From: DAOUGC01 sp034429695
GTDB taxonomy: Bacteria > Chloroflexota > Anaerolineae > Anaerolineales > Anaerolineaceae
Direction: 5' to 3'
Length of the DNA stretch: 27,888 nucleotides
NCBI GenBank assembly: GCA_034429695.1
Contig: DAOUGC010000146.1
Span: 1-27,888, forward strand
In this document: piece after piece, positions 21,432 through 27,888 of the stretch
Position numbering within the stretch: position 1 is the first letter of the stretch
Layout: every line of letters starts with the position of its first letter
The notes under the pieces: generated by a model
Database searches by the model: none
What the model saw: the letters and a program-made list of their open reading frames with translations, nothing else
What the model was told of the DNA's origin: nothing
Translations under genes and position numbers: made by a program

Positions 21432-22886
21432 CTAAGCGAGTAATTCCTCGAGGATCTGGCGCGCCACGGCAGGGTCGGCTTTGCCGCGCATCTTCTTCAT
21501 CACCTGGCCCACAAACCAGCCGATCAGGGTGACCTTGCCGGCTTTGTATGATTCCACTTCCTTGGGGCTCTCAGCCAGTACTTCCTGAACCACGCTGCGA
21601 ATGGCGCTGTCGTCGCTGACCTTTGCCAGACCTTCCTCAGCCACGATGGTCTCAGGCGATTTGCCGGTGTCTTCCACCTTTTGCAGCAGGCTCTTGCCGG
21701 TATTGTTGTTCACCACACCGCTGTCCACCAGCTTGAGGATGGCTGCCAGGTGGGATGGGGTCAGGCGTAACTGATCGGCGCTCTGGCCGGTCTCGTTCAA
21801 CATGCGCAGGATTTCGTTCATAATCCAGTTGGACAGGCGTTTGGGGTCGCCGCCGTAAGCCTGCGCAGCGCTTTCAAAGTAATCTGACAGGTTGCGCTCG
21901 GCGGTGAGGATGTCAGCGTCGTAATCTGGCAGGCTGTATTGCTCAGTAAAGCGTGCTTTGCGTGGCAGGGGCAATTCTGGCAGTTGACAAAGAATCCCGG
22001 CGCGCCACTCGCCGGTCATATAGACAGGCAGCAGGTCTGGTTCGCGGAAATAGCGGTAATCAGCCTCGGTCTCCTTGGAACGCATCTTCTTGAGCGTGCC
22101 GGTGGCGTCATCCCATTCCAACGTCCAGGCTTCAATGCGGTGACCGGCCTCCACTTCGCGGATCTGGCGCTCGATCTCCTTTTCGGCGGCGTTGCGCACG
22201 GCATCGATGGAGTTGACGTTTTTGATCTCGGTCTTGGTGTTCAAGTGGGTGGCCCCCACCGGGCGGATGCTGACGTTGGCGTCGCAGCGCAGGTGGCCTT
22301 TTTCCATGTCGGCTTCTGAGATGCCGATCCAGCGCAACAACTGACGCAGGCGGATCAGGTACTGGGCAACTTCGTCGGGGGTGCGCAGGTCGGGGCCGGT
22401 GACCATTTCAACCAGGGGCACACCGCAGCGGTTGAAATCAATAAAGCGGCTGGCGCCCTCGTTCTTGGTCTTGCCAGCGTCTTCTTCTATGTGCAGTTTG
22501 GTGATGCTCACCCTGCGAACATACGCCTGGCCGTCGGGGCTGGCACTGGCAGGAATGGGGATGTCAATAAAACCGCCCTTGCCCAGCGACATATCATATT
22601 GTGAGATCTGATACCCCTTGGGAAGGTCGGGGTAGAAGTAATTTTTCCGGTCAAAGTAAGACACGGGCGGAATGTCGGAGTGCATGGCTGCCGCCAGCAG
22701 CACGCCTTTTTCCACCACAGCCATGTTGAGCACAGGCAGCACGCCCGGCAGGCCGGTGCAAACCGGGCAGATGTTGGTGTTGGGCGGGTCAAACCACGAA
22801 TCAGCCTTGCATGAACAAAAGATCTTGGTGGTTGTATTTAACTGGATGTGAGTTTCCAGCCCAATGACGGCTTCATATTGTGTCAT
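21432..22886 (-). CDS. gatB: Asp-tRNA(Asn)/Glu-tRNA(Gln) amidotransferase subunit B
   Basis: Kinase/tRNA-binding subunit of GatCAB, which amidates Glu-tRNA(Gln) and Asp-tRNA(Asn); 484 aa, the normal length. The N-terminal YEAVIGLETHIQL, the zinc cysteines CSC (24, 26) and CPVC (40, 43), and the signature PDLPKGYQISQYD, FNRCGVPLVEMVTGPDLR and HLRCDANVSIRP are all present. The C-terminal helical and YqeY-like tail domain ends with GKADPAVARQILEELL. The frame opens at 22913, but ATG 22886 begins the conserved sequence and has GGAG (8 nt away). The gene is 48 nt downstream of the HD-GYP stop and also has a possible extended -10 of its own, so it may be transcribed both with and independently of gatCA. 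Confidence 0.97.
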   Translation of the reverse strand: MTQYEAVIGLETHIQLNTTTKIFCSCKADSWFDPPNTNICPVCTGLPGVLPVLNMAVVEKGVLLAAAMHSDIPPVSYFDRKNYFYPDLPKGYQISQYDMSLGKGGFIDIPIPASASPDGQAYVRRVSITKLHIEEDAGKTKNEGASRFIDFNRCGVPLVEMVTGPDLRTPDEVAQYLIRLRQLLRWIGISEADMEKGHLRCDANVSIRPVGATHLNTKTEIKNVNSIDAVRNAAEKEIERQIREVEAGHRIEAWTLEWDDATGTLKKMRSKETEADYRYFREPDLLPVYMTGEWRAGILCQLPELPLPRKARFTEQYSLPDYDADILTAERNLSDYFESAAQAYGGDPKRLSNWIMNEILRMLNETGQSADQLRLTPSHLAAILKLVDSGVVNNNTGKSLLQKVEDTGKSPETIVAEEGLAKVSDDSAIRSVVQEVLAESPKEVESYKAGKVTLIGWFVGQVMKKMRGKADPAVARQILEELLA

Positions 22887-22915
22887 GCGAACATCTCCGG
22901 TTTGGTATCCCATCT

Positions 22916-22924
22916 ATTTTAACA
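22916..22924 (-). promoter_or_regulatory. Extended -10 candidate in front of gatB
   Basis: The minus strand reads TGTTAAAAT in the short gap between the HD-GYP stop and gatB. The start would be near 22910, 24 nt before the ATG at 22886. The -35 is weak. Confidence 0.4.
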
Positions 22925-22934
22925 CACGCGCCGA

Positions 22935-23780
22935 TCACAATCTCAGGCGGGCGGGGACGGATTTCATAAAACGTTCGACCTCGTCCAGGTCGGGTTGCAG
23001 GATAAAGTCGGGGTCAAAATGACCGCTAAATTCCAGTTCAAATGTGCCCTGTGATGAATGCAACACGTAACGGGCTGTGCAGTCAGGGCAGGTGACCTCG
23101 TCGCCGCTGCCGGCCTCCTGCGGTGGGGCGATCACAGGCCCGCATTTGGGGCAGGAGAGCATGCGGCGGTTCTCGCCGGCGTGCCCGTTGATGTGGTCAA
23201 GCGCGCCCTGTTCGCCGAGCTGTACAAACAGGTTCGCCAGATGCGGGTCAAACTGATGACCACTTTCATCGCGCAAGACCTGCAGGGCCAGCGGCAGGTC
23301 GCTGTCCTTTTTATAGGATCGTACGCTGGTGATGGCGTCGAAGGTGTCGGCGATGGAGACCATGCGGGAGTACAGAGGAATTGCCTCAGCCTGGGTGTGT
23401 TGCGGATAACCGGCGCCATCAAACCGTTCATGATGTCCGGCAACAACGTCAATCACCAGCGGTTCCAGCGGGTGCCCGCTGATCAACATGCGGCCAAGCA
23501 TCGGATGGCGGCGCATGACATCCTTTTCGCCTTCGGTCAGGCGGCCCTTCTTTTTGAGGATCGAGTCGGGAACGCCCAGTTTACCGATGTCGTGCACAAA
23601 AGCGCCCAGGTGCGCCACAAAGGCTTCATCAGAACTGAGCCCGGCAGCCAGCGCCAGTTGGCGTACGTACTGACCAGTCCGCCACAAGTGCCCGCCGGTA
23701 TACGGGTCACGGGCTTCGATCACGGCGGTCCACATTAAGAGGGTGCGCAGTGTGGCGGCGTCAATTTCAATCACAGGCAT
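22935..23780 (-). CDS. HD-GYP domain protein (cyclic-di-GMP phosphodiesterase type) with C-terminal zinc ribbon
   Basis: Predicted metal-dependent phosphodiesterase, 281 aa, likely hydrolysing cyclic di-GMP or a related dinucleotide in the cytoplasm. Residues about 10-195 are the HD-GYP domain. It has the HD pair His63-Asp64 with Lys67 (HDIGKLGVPDSIL), His92 in RRHPMLG, the HHE triplet at 116-118 and DGAGYP at 121-126, followed by SIADTFDAITSVRSYK. All residues expected for activity are present. There is no response-regulator or PAS domain in front. Instead a zinc ribbon CPKC...CPDC (Cys210, 213, 231, 234) and about 45 further residues follow. ATG 23780 lies 14 nt after the CAP gene stop, with AGAGGA overlapping that stop. 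The ribbon may bind nucleic acid or protein and steer the enzyme. Confidence 0.9.
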   Translation of the reverse strand: MPVIEIDAATLRTLLMWTAVIEARDPYTGGHLWRTGQYVRQLALAAGLSSDEAFVAHLGAFVHDIGKLGVPDSILKKKGRLTEGEKDVMRRHPMLGRMLISGHPLEPLVIDVVAGHHERFDGAGYPQHTQAEAIPLYSRMVSIADTFDAITSVRSYKKDSDLPLALQVLRDESGHQFDPHLANLFVQLGEQGALDHINGHAGENRRMLSCPKCGPVIAPPQEAGSGDEVTCPDCTARYVLHSSQGTFELEFSGHFDPDFILQPDLDEVERFMKSVPARLRL

Positions 23781-23794
23781 GCGGTCATGTTCCT

Positions 23795-24469
23795 CTACGG
23801 TGTTCCGAAATCGGCGGTGACATAGCCTTCATATGGTGAAGTCGCCAGATAACGGTACCCCACCCCGATATGGATGAACCCCTCCGTGAGCAGTATCTGC
23901 CGATGCCCTGAACTGTTCAGCCAGCTATTCACGGCTGTTTCGGGGTTGTCATACTGATCCATTCCGGCGTAGATGTTTTCACCTGCCATGGAAAAGATAT
24001 AGCCGTGGGCTTCCATGCGATCAAATGGTGATGAGCCATCCCGTCCGGTGTGATTGAAAAAACCCAGACAGGCCATGTTGTGGCTGTGACTGCGGGCGGC
24101 AGCGCGCAGCTTTTCGTGCATGATTAATTCATTCAGGTTGTGCTCCACCCGAAATGCGTTGATTAATTCCAGCACCTTTTCCTCGTAGGCTTCATCTCCC
24201 ACGTCCTGGCAGTCGCCGGGGTAGGGGGTGAAAGTGAGGGTTGGGATGGGAAAATCATCGGTGGGGAGCGTGATGGGTGTTTCTTGTGTGCCCGCGGTTT
24301 GAGAAGGCAGCGGTGTCAGGGTTTTATTAATCGTAACAGTGGCAAAAACCACCATCGGGTCCCGTTTGGCGCTTTCCAGCATGCCAATGACGGGCATTGA
24401 ACAGGCAGCCAGGAAAAGGCTTGCCGTAAAACCAATCATTATTATCGCTATCCCCCGGATCGATCTCAT
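23795..24469 (-). CDS. CAP-domain (SCP/PR1) lipoprotein
   Basis: Exported, lipid-anchored CAP-superfamily protein, 224 aa, role unknown (bacterial CAP proteins are found at the surface or around spores). The signal peptide ends in the canonical lipobox LAAC (Cys23). A Thr/Pro linker (about 48-84) leads to the CAP domain at about 95-222. The domain has SHSHNMACLGFFNH (His128/130, His140), the SMAGENIYAG motif with Glu164 and SWLNSSGHRQILL with His189, so the usual CAP cavity residues are present. The ATG overlaps the upstream stop as ATGA, with GAGGAG just before, so it is coupled to the DUF4870-like gene. The HD-GYP gene follows after 14 nt. Confidence 0.92.
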   Translation of the reverse strand: MRSIRGIAIIMIGFTASLFLAACSMPVIGMLESAKRDPMVVFATVTINKTLTPLPSQTAGTQETPITLPTDDFPIPTLTFTPYPGDCQDVGDEAYEEKVLELINAFRVEHNLNELIMHEKLRAAARSHSHNMACLGFFNHTGRDGSSPFDRMEAHGYIFSMAGENIYAGMDQYDNPETAVNSWLNSSGHRQILLTEGFIHIGVGYRYLATSPYEGYVTADFGTP

Positions 24470-25365
24470 GTCTCCTCACGATAATGTGATAAACGTTTGC
24501 CCACCAGTGGGTAGTTATAATCGCCGCCTTTGAGGATGCGGTAGGCAGCAACCAGCGGCAGGGTGGAATAAATGGGAAAGATCAGCACCCATGCGCTGAT
24601 CAACAGGGTGGCGATCAGCATGGGGATCATCAACAGCACCATAACGGCTGGCCCGGTTGCATCCACCAGCGAAGGAAGGAGCACGGCTCCCATAGGCACA
24701 AAGCTGAGCATCCAGCACCCACCGAATACCACCGAGAGGATCAGGCCAACAACCTGCCAGATCAGAGATTGAAGCGTGTGGAATTTCAACCAGTTCATCC
24801 TGCGCAGACCACCAGCCCATGCCCCCAGTGGAGCCATCCAGCCAAAACCGCCCGCCATGATGCTGGCGTGAATGCAGGCGGCCATCACCTGCTGGTTGCG
24901 TCGTTCCTGCGCACCAGCATCACCATTCAGGTATTGGCTCAGAGGTACTCCCAGCAGGGGATAGTGATAATTGACGCCAAACAGACAGGCCACAGCGGCG
25001 ATCAGGCTGACGAGAGTAATGGCAATGATGGGTATGCCGGCGCCCAAGCCGACCAGCACGTGCAGGGTGATGAACCCATCGCTGGGGTTGGCATATGGAT
25101 TGACGCCGCCGCGCATGGCAACAATCAAACCGATGCCGTAGATGATCAAAGCCACCAGCACCAGCAGCAGGGTGATGATATAAAAGATCACCTGCCAGGC
25201 AAAGGCCTGCAGTATTTGAAACGTGGTGTATTCTGATTTCCCACGGTTCATGCCCCATAACATGGGGGGCAAAAAAAGCAGCATGCCGCCGCCCAGCAGG
25301 CTGGCGTGCGCAAGCGCGGCCAGGATGCGGTCGTTGAACGGGCGGGTGTGCTGCGCAGAGGTCAC
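24466..25365 (-). CDS. Membrane protein with two tandem DUF4870-like units
   Basis: Polytopic membrane protein of unknown function, about 299 aa. Two related units are visible. Unit 1 runs from LAALAHASLLGGG through FQILQAFAWQVIFY to YHYPLLG. Unit 2 runs from MAACIHASIMAGGFG through FHTLQSLIWQVVG to YNYPLVG. Each resembles the DUF4870 pattern of hydrophobic helices, 'FHxLQ' and a final Y-x-Y-P-L. I chose GTG at 25365, which overlaps the gatA stop as GTGA. The frame is also open to ATG 25404, giving 13 more residues inside gatA. Translation is likely coupled both to gatA upstream and, through ATGA, to the CAP lipoprotein downstream. DUF4870 members have no established biochemical role. Confidence 0.82.
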   Translation of the reverse strand: MTSAQHTRPFNDRILAALAHASLLGGGMLLFLPPMLWGMNRGKSEYTTFQILQAFAWQVIFYIITLLLVLVALIIYGIGLIVAMRGGVNPYANPSDGFITLHVLVGLGAGIPIIAITLVSLIAAVACLFGVNYHYPLLGVPLSQYLNGDAGAQERRNQQVMAACIHASIMAGGFGWMAPLGAWAGGLRRMNWLKFHTLQSLIWQVVGLILSVVFGGCWMLSFVPMGAVLLPSLVDATGPAVMVLLMIPMLIATLLISAWVLIFPIYSTLPLVAAYRILKGGDYNYPLVGKRLSHYREET

Positions 25366-26957
25366 GAGAGATTTTCCAACACGGCGGGTTTCGCCTTGCG
25401 CCAATCGGCATCAGCGGTGGCCATTTCATAGGCGCGGGCGATGCGCAGCAGGGTCGCTTCAGTATAATCAGCACCCAGCAATTGGATTGCAAGCGGCAGG
25501 CGTTCTTCATTCAACCCGGCAGGCAGGGAGATGCCCGGTATGCCGGCGTGATTGGCGGGTACGGTAAGCTGATCGGCGTATTGCATGAGCACCGAGTCGC
25601 CGTACACTGCCGCCATGGAGAAAGCCGGTGAGGGTGTGGTGGGGGTGAGCAGCGCATCCACGCGGAAGCGGTCATTGCGGTCAAAGGCGCGGTCAAAATC
25701 CTGGCGGATCAGGGTGCGCACCTTGAGGGCGCGGTGGTAATACTGTGCGCTGTACTGGGCGGCGCTCACGTACATACCCATCAGGATGCGCAGCTTGGGT
25801 TGCGGGCCAAAACCTTCTCCGCGTGTCTTGCGGTACATGTCGCGCAGGTCCCTGTAGTGCGCGGGAGTGCGGTAGCCGTATTTCACGCCGTCAAAACGGT
25901 GCAGATTGCTGGCGGCTTCAACGCGGCTGATCACAAAGTAAGCCGGAATACCGTAGCGGGTGTTGGGCATGGGAACATTTTCAACAATGATGGCGCCCAT
26001 GTCAGCCAGTAATTCGGCTGCATCGGTAACGGCTTGCGCCATTTCATCCGGAAGCTCCTGTTCGACGTACTCGCCGGTTTGCGGGTCGGGGAAGGTGATG
26101 CGGAAGTAATCGGGTGACAGGCCAATGCGCATACCCTTCACGCCCTCTTCCAGCCGGGAGAGGTAATCGTCGTTGGGCAGGCTGGTGGTGGTGGCGTCAG
26201 ACCGGTCGGGTCCGGCGATGACCTGCAACATGCGGGCTGCATCGGTGACCGAGCGGGCCACAGGGCCGGGGCAATCCAGCGATGAGCCAAAGGCGATCAA
26301 ACCAAAGCGGGAAACGCGCCCGTAGGTGGGTTTCATACCGACCACGCCGCAAAAGGCGGCTGGCTGACGGATGGAACCGGCGGTGTCCGTGCCAAGCGAC
26401 AGGGCGGCTTCGCCTGCCGCCACCGATGCCACGCTGCCGCCGGACGAGCCGCCCGGGACGCGTGAGGTGTCCCACGGGTTGCGAGGGCAGGGTTGAAACG
26501 CGCTGGATTCGTTGGACGAACCGTAGGTGAATTCATCCAGGTTGACCTTGCCAATCATCACGCCGCCGGCGGCTTCCATCCGCGCCACCGGTGTGGCGGT
26601 GTACGGTGCGGTAAAGTTTGCCAGAATTTTGCTGGCTGCCGTGGATGGCGTGCCCTTGACGCAGAAGATGTCTTTTACCGAGAACGGCACACCTGCCAGC
26701 GGACCCGGGTCCTCACCAGCGGACAGCTTCTGATCAACAGCGCGGGCTTGATTGCGGGCGCGCTCTTCAGTAATGGTGATGAATGCATGTACCTTGCGTT
26801 CATCCTCGGGGGTCAGGGAGCCGGCGTTCAGGCTGCCGGTGCGCCCTTCCACCTGATGAATGCGCGTCAGGGTGGAATCCAGCACTTCCTCAGCGCTCAC
26901 CTGGCGGGTGCGGATGAGGGAAATCAGCTCGCTTGCGGTTCGGTCGCACAGTTCCAT
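25362..26957 (-). CDS. gatA: Asp-tRNA(Asn)/Glu-tRNA(Gln) amidotransferase subunit A
   Basis: Glutaminase subunit of GatCAB, amidase-signature family, 531 aa versus the usual about 485. The catalytic Lys-cisSer-Ser set is visible: Lys95 (VPFSVKD), Ser171 (PGGSSGGS) and Ser195 (DTAGSIRQPA). CGVVGMKPTYGRVSRFGLIAF and the C-terminal TVPANHAGIPGISLPAG are conserved GatA segments. An extra stretch around residues 38-57 (GRTGSLNAGSLTPEDER) and additional sequence in the middle account for the greater length; these look like benign insertions. ATG 26957 is 3 nt after the gatC stop. Its own stop overlaps the GTG of the DUF4870-like gene. Cytoplasmic, in complex with GatB and GatC. Confidence 0.97.
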   Translation of the reverse strand: MELCDRTASELISLIRTRQVSAEEVLDSTLTRIHQVEGRTGSLNAGSLTPEDERKVHAFITITEERARNQARAVDQKLSAGEDPGPLAGVPFSVKDIFCVKGTPSTAASKILANFTAPYTATPVARMEAAGGVMIGKVNLDEFTYGSSNESSAFQPCPRNPWDTSRVPGGSSGGSVASVAAGEAALSLGTDTAGSIRQPAAFCGVVGMKPTYGRVSRFGLIAFGSSLDCPGPVARSVTDAARMLQVIAGPDRSDATTTSLPNDDYLSRLEEGVKGMRIGLSPDYFRITFPDPQTGEYVEQELPDEMAQAVTDAAELLADMGAIIVENVPMPNTRYGIPAYFVISRVEAASNLHRFDGVKYGYRTPAHYRDLRDMYRKTRGEGFGPQPKLRILMGMYVSAAQYSAQYYHRALKVRTLIRQDFDRAFDRNDRFRVDALLTPTTPSPAFSMAAVYGDSVLMQYADQLTVPANHAGIPGISLPAGLNEERLPLAIQLLGADYTEATLLRIARAYEMATADADWRKAKPAVLENLS

Positions 26958-26960
26958 GGG

Positions 26961-27281
26961 TTAATCCAGCTTCTGGTGGGGAATATCAGGGACGACGATG
27001 TAACCATCCTCGGTTTGCGGCGCCTGGGCGATGATGCCAGCCGGATCGTCATAGGGTTGCCATTCATCACTACGCAGCGCCTGGCTGGTCTGCGGCGTAT
27101 AAGGAACGCCGTGACTGGATGCTGCAACGGCAGCATCCAGAGGAATGGCTTCCAGTTCGTGGATGGCATTCAACTGGTTGTTGAGTTGGCGGCGGATGTA
27201 TTCGCCTTCTTCAGGAGATAATTCCAGAGCAGCCAGCAACACCAGGTGCTCAAAAGTTTCGCGATCGATCTCTTCACTCAT
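26961..27281 (-). CDS. gatC: Asp-tRNA(Asn)/Glu-tRNA(Gln) amidotransferase subunit C
   Basis: Small subunit that wraps around GatA and stabilises the GatCAB complex; 106 aa from ATG 27281, typical length. The helix EHLVLLAALELSPEEGEYIRR, with the following NQLNAIHELEAIP, is the GatC signature, and the C-terminal DGYIVVPDIPHQKLD matches the usual 'fxVPkvle' end. A GTG three codons earlier (27290) is an alternative, but GGGTGA is then correctly placed as Shine-Dalgarno for the ATG at 27281. First gene of the run gatC-gatA-DUF4870-CAP-HD-GYP-gatB. It is preceded by a perfect hairpin that separates it from the upstream Thr/Pro-rich gene. Confidence 0.95.
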   Translation of the reverse strand: MSEEIDRETFEHLVLLAALELSPEEGEYIRRQLNNQLNAIHELEAIPLDAAVAASSHGVPYTPQTSQALRSDEWQPYDDPAGIIAQAPQTEDGYIVVPDIPHQKLD

Positions 27282-27316
27282 CGTTTTCACCCGTGAATTG
27301 ATTTGTAAACGGATTC

Positions 27317-27327
27317 ATTTTACTATA
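27317..27327 (-). promoter_or_regulatory. Possible -10 boxes for the gatC operon
   Basis: On the minus strand TATAGT (27327-27322) and TAAAAT (27322-27317) overlap just after the terminator hairpin. No clear -35 can be placed, partly because it would fall in the hairpin. Confidence 0.3.
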
Positions 27328-27330
27328 AAT

Positions 27331-27368
27331 CGAGCGGGTGAAGCGCCATGATCGGCTTCACCCGCTCG
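27331..27368 (-). terminator. Terminator hairpin after the Thr/Pro-rich gene
   Basis: A perfect 14-bp stem pairs 27331-27344 with 27355-27368 (CGAGCGGGTGAAGC and its complement) around a 10-nt loop. It is 20 nt beyond the stop of the gene ending at 27389. The minus-strand tail ATTTATAG is a weak U tract. Confidence 0.65.
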
Positions 27369-27388
27369 AAATAAGGGTAATGTAAGGA

Positions 27389-27888
27389 TTACGGAGCGCA
27401 GGTGCCGCCTTCGGCAAGGGCAGTGGCACAGGCATTGGTGGCCTGGATGGCCGCCTCGGTGCCCTGTTGATCGGCGAGCCACTGGGCAGTCAGGGTTTGC
27501 GCGATAATAGTGGCAATTTCCGCCTGCTCGGTCTCGTGGATCTGTTGTTCCTTGGTTTGCGTGGCAGCAACGTTGATCACCGTGCGGGTGGCGGTTGGGA
27601 TGGGCGTGTTGGTGCGCGTATTGGTGACGGTAAAGGTGCGCGTTATGGTGGGGGTATTGGTGGAGGTGCTGGTGGCCGTGCTGGTTGAGGTGAAGGGGGC
27701 CAGGACAAAGCCAGTGCTGGAAGGCAGCGGGGTTGAGGATGCCACCAGATCACCACCGCTGACCAGTCCACCGGCGCCCGGAGTGCCGGGGGTCCAGGTG
27801 GGGGGCAGGCTGCGTAATGTGGCGGTGCTGGTCGGAATGGCGAGCCGGGCGGGGAGCGTGAGATCGGAGGAGCGTGGGGGAGGGATAG
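27389..27888 (-). CDS. C-terminal part of a Thr/Pro-rich exported protein, 5' end outside the window
   Basis: The frame is open from the right window edge to the stop at 27389, so at least 165 residues are visible and the start is not. GTG at 27745 is an internal codon, not a supported start. The visible part opens with a Pro/Thr/Ser/Gly-rich stretch (PPTWTPGTPGAGG). It continues with a Thr-rich linker (repeated TPT/TNT/TRT), then about 55 residues of Ala/Gln/Thr-rich, probably helical sequence with two cysteines near the end (ACATALAEGGTCAP). No enzymatic motif is seen. Such linkers in this window occur in surface-exposed proteins, so an envelope location is inferred. The domain that the linker serves lies beyond the edge. 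Confidence 0.75.
   Translation of the reverse strand, partial: IPPPRSSDLTLPARLAIPTSTATLRSLPPTWTPGTPGAGGLVSGGDLVASSTPLPSSTGFVLAPFTSTSTATSTSTNTPTITRTFTVTNTRTNTPIPTATRTVINVAATQTKEQQIHETEQAEIATIIAQTLTAQWLADQQGTEAAIQATNACATALAEGGTCAP

Noticed and set aside
23058..23738. 226-codon plus-strand frame opposite the HD-GYP gene
   Set aside because: Antisense shadow; the HD-GYP motifs on the other strand are unambiguous.
26493..27221. 242-codon plus-strand frame across gatA and gatC
   Set aside because: Crosses two certain minus-strand genes and shows no homology pattern.
1..27888. tRNA, rRNA, CRISPR, insertion sequences or phage genes
   Set aside because: Every gap was examined. None shows a cloverleaf, repeat-spacer pattern, transposase or integrase frame, or terminal inverted repeats.

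Overview
The window looks like about 28 kb of chromosome from a member of the Chloroflexota, most likely class Anaerolineae. This is inferred from protein style, not from a marker gene. The DNA is fairly GC-rich. Many exported or membrane-anchored proteins carry Thr/Pro-rich linkers, and several are lipoproteins. Two proteins share a short N-terminal domain of a type I associate with Chloroflexota. The amidotransferase genes gatC, gatA and gatB are present. I see no insertion sequence, prophage, CRISPR array, rRNA or tRNA.

Layout from left to right. (+) Partial xylulokinase (1-1128), followed by a possible small RNA with its own promoter and terminator (about 1192-1273). (+) Tight three-gene unit of a HAD hydrolase, a TM-anchored beta-propeller protein and a TM-anchored concanavalin-like protein (1317-5406). 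(+) WD40 lipoprotein with its own promoter and terminator (5525-6649). (+) Apparently orphan GAF/HisKA_3 sensor kinase (6809-8578). (-) Operon reading sixA-like phosphatase, thioredoxin, S9 peptidase (11421 down to 8657). (+) rho and a LysM/M23 peptidase, translationally coupled (11843-14196), behind a long leader with a possible leader peptide. (-) Memo-family protein, CNNM/HlyC-type membrane protein, priA (18942 down to 14251). (+) Unknown lipoprotein (19147-20178) and HIT hydrolase (20347-20841). (-) GNAT acetyltransferase (21290-20796). (-) Six-gene run gatC, gatA, DUF4870-like protein, CAP-domain lipoprotein, HD-GYP protein, gatB (27281 down to 21432). (-) The C-terminal end of a Thr/Pro-rich protein that runs off the right edge.

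Much of the content is ordinary housekeeping: termination (Rho), replication restart (PriA), transamidation of mischarged Glu-tRNA(Gln)/Asp-tRNA(Asn) (GatCAB), and redox and nucleotide hygiene. It is interleaved with a large set of envelope proteins. The most interesting signals are regulatory. They are: (i) an intergenic two-hairpin transcript with an anti-Shine-Dalgarno loop; (ii) a rho leader with a 15-codon ORF and mutually exclusive pairings that resemble an attenuator; (iii) three genes whose -10 box sits 5-6 nt before the start codon, implying leaderless mRNAs; and (iv) a zinc-ribbon HD-GYP protein and a CAP lipoprotein inside the gat cluster.
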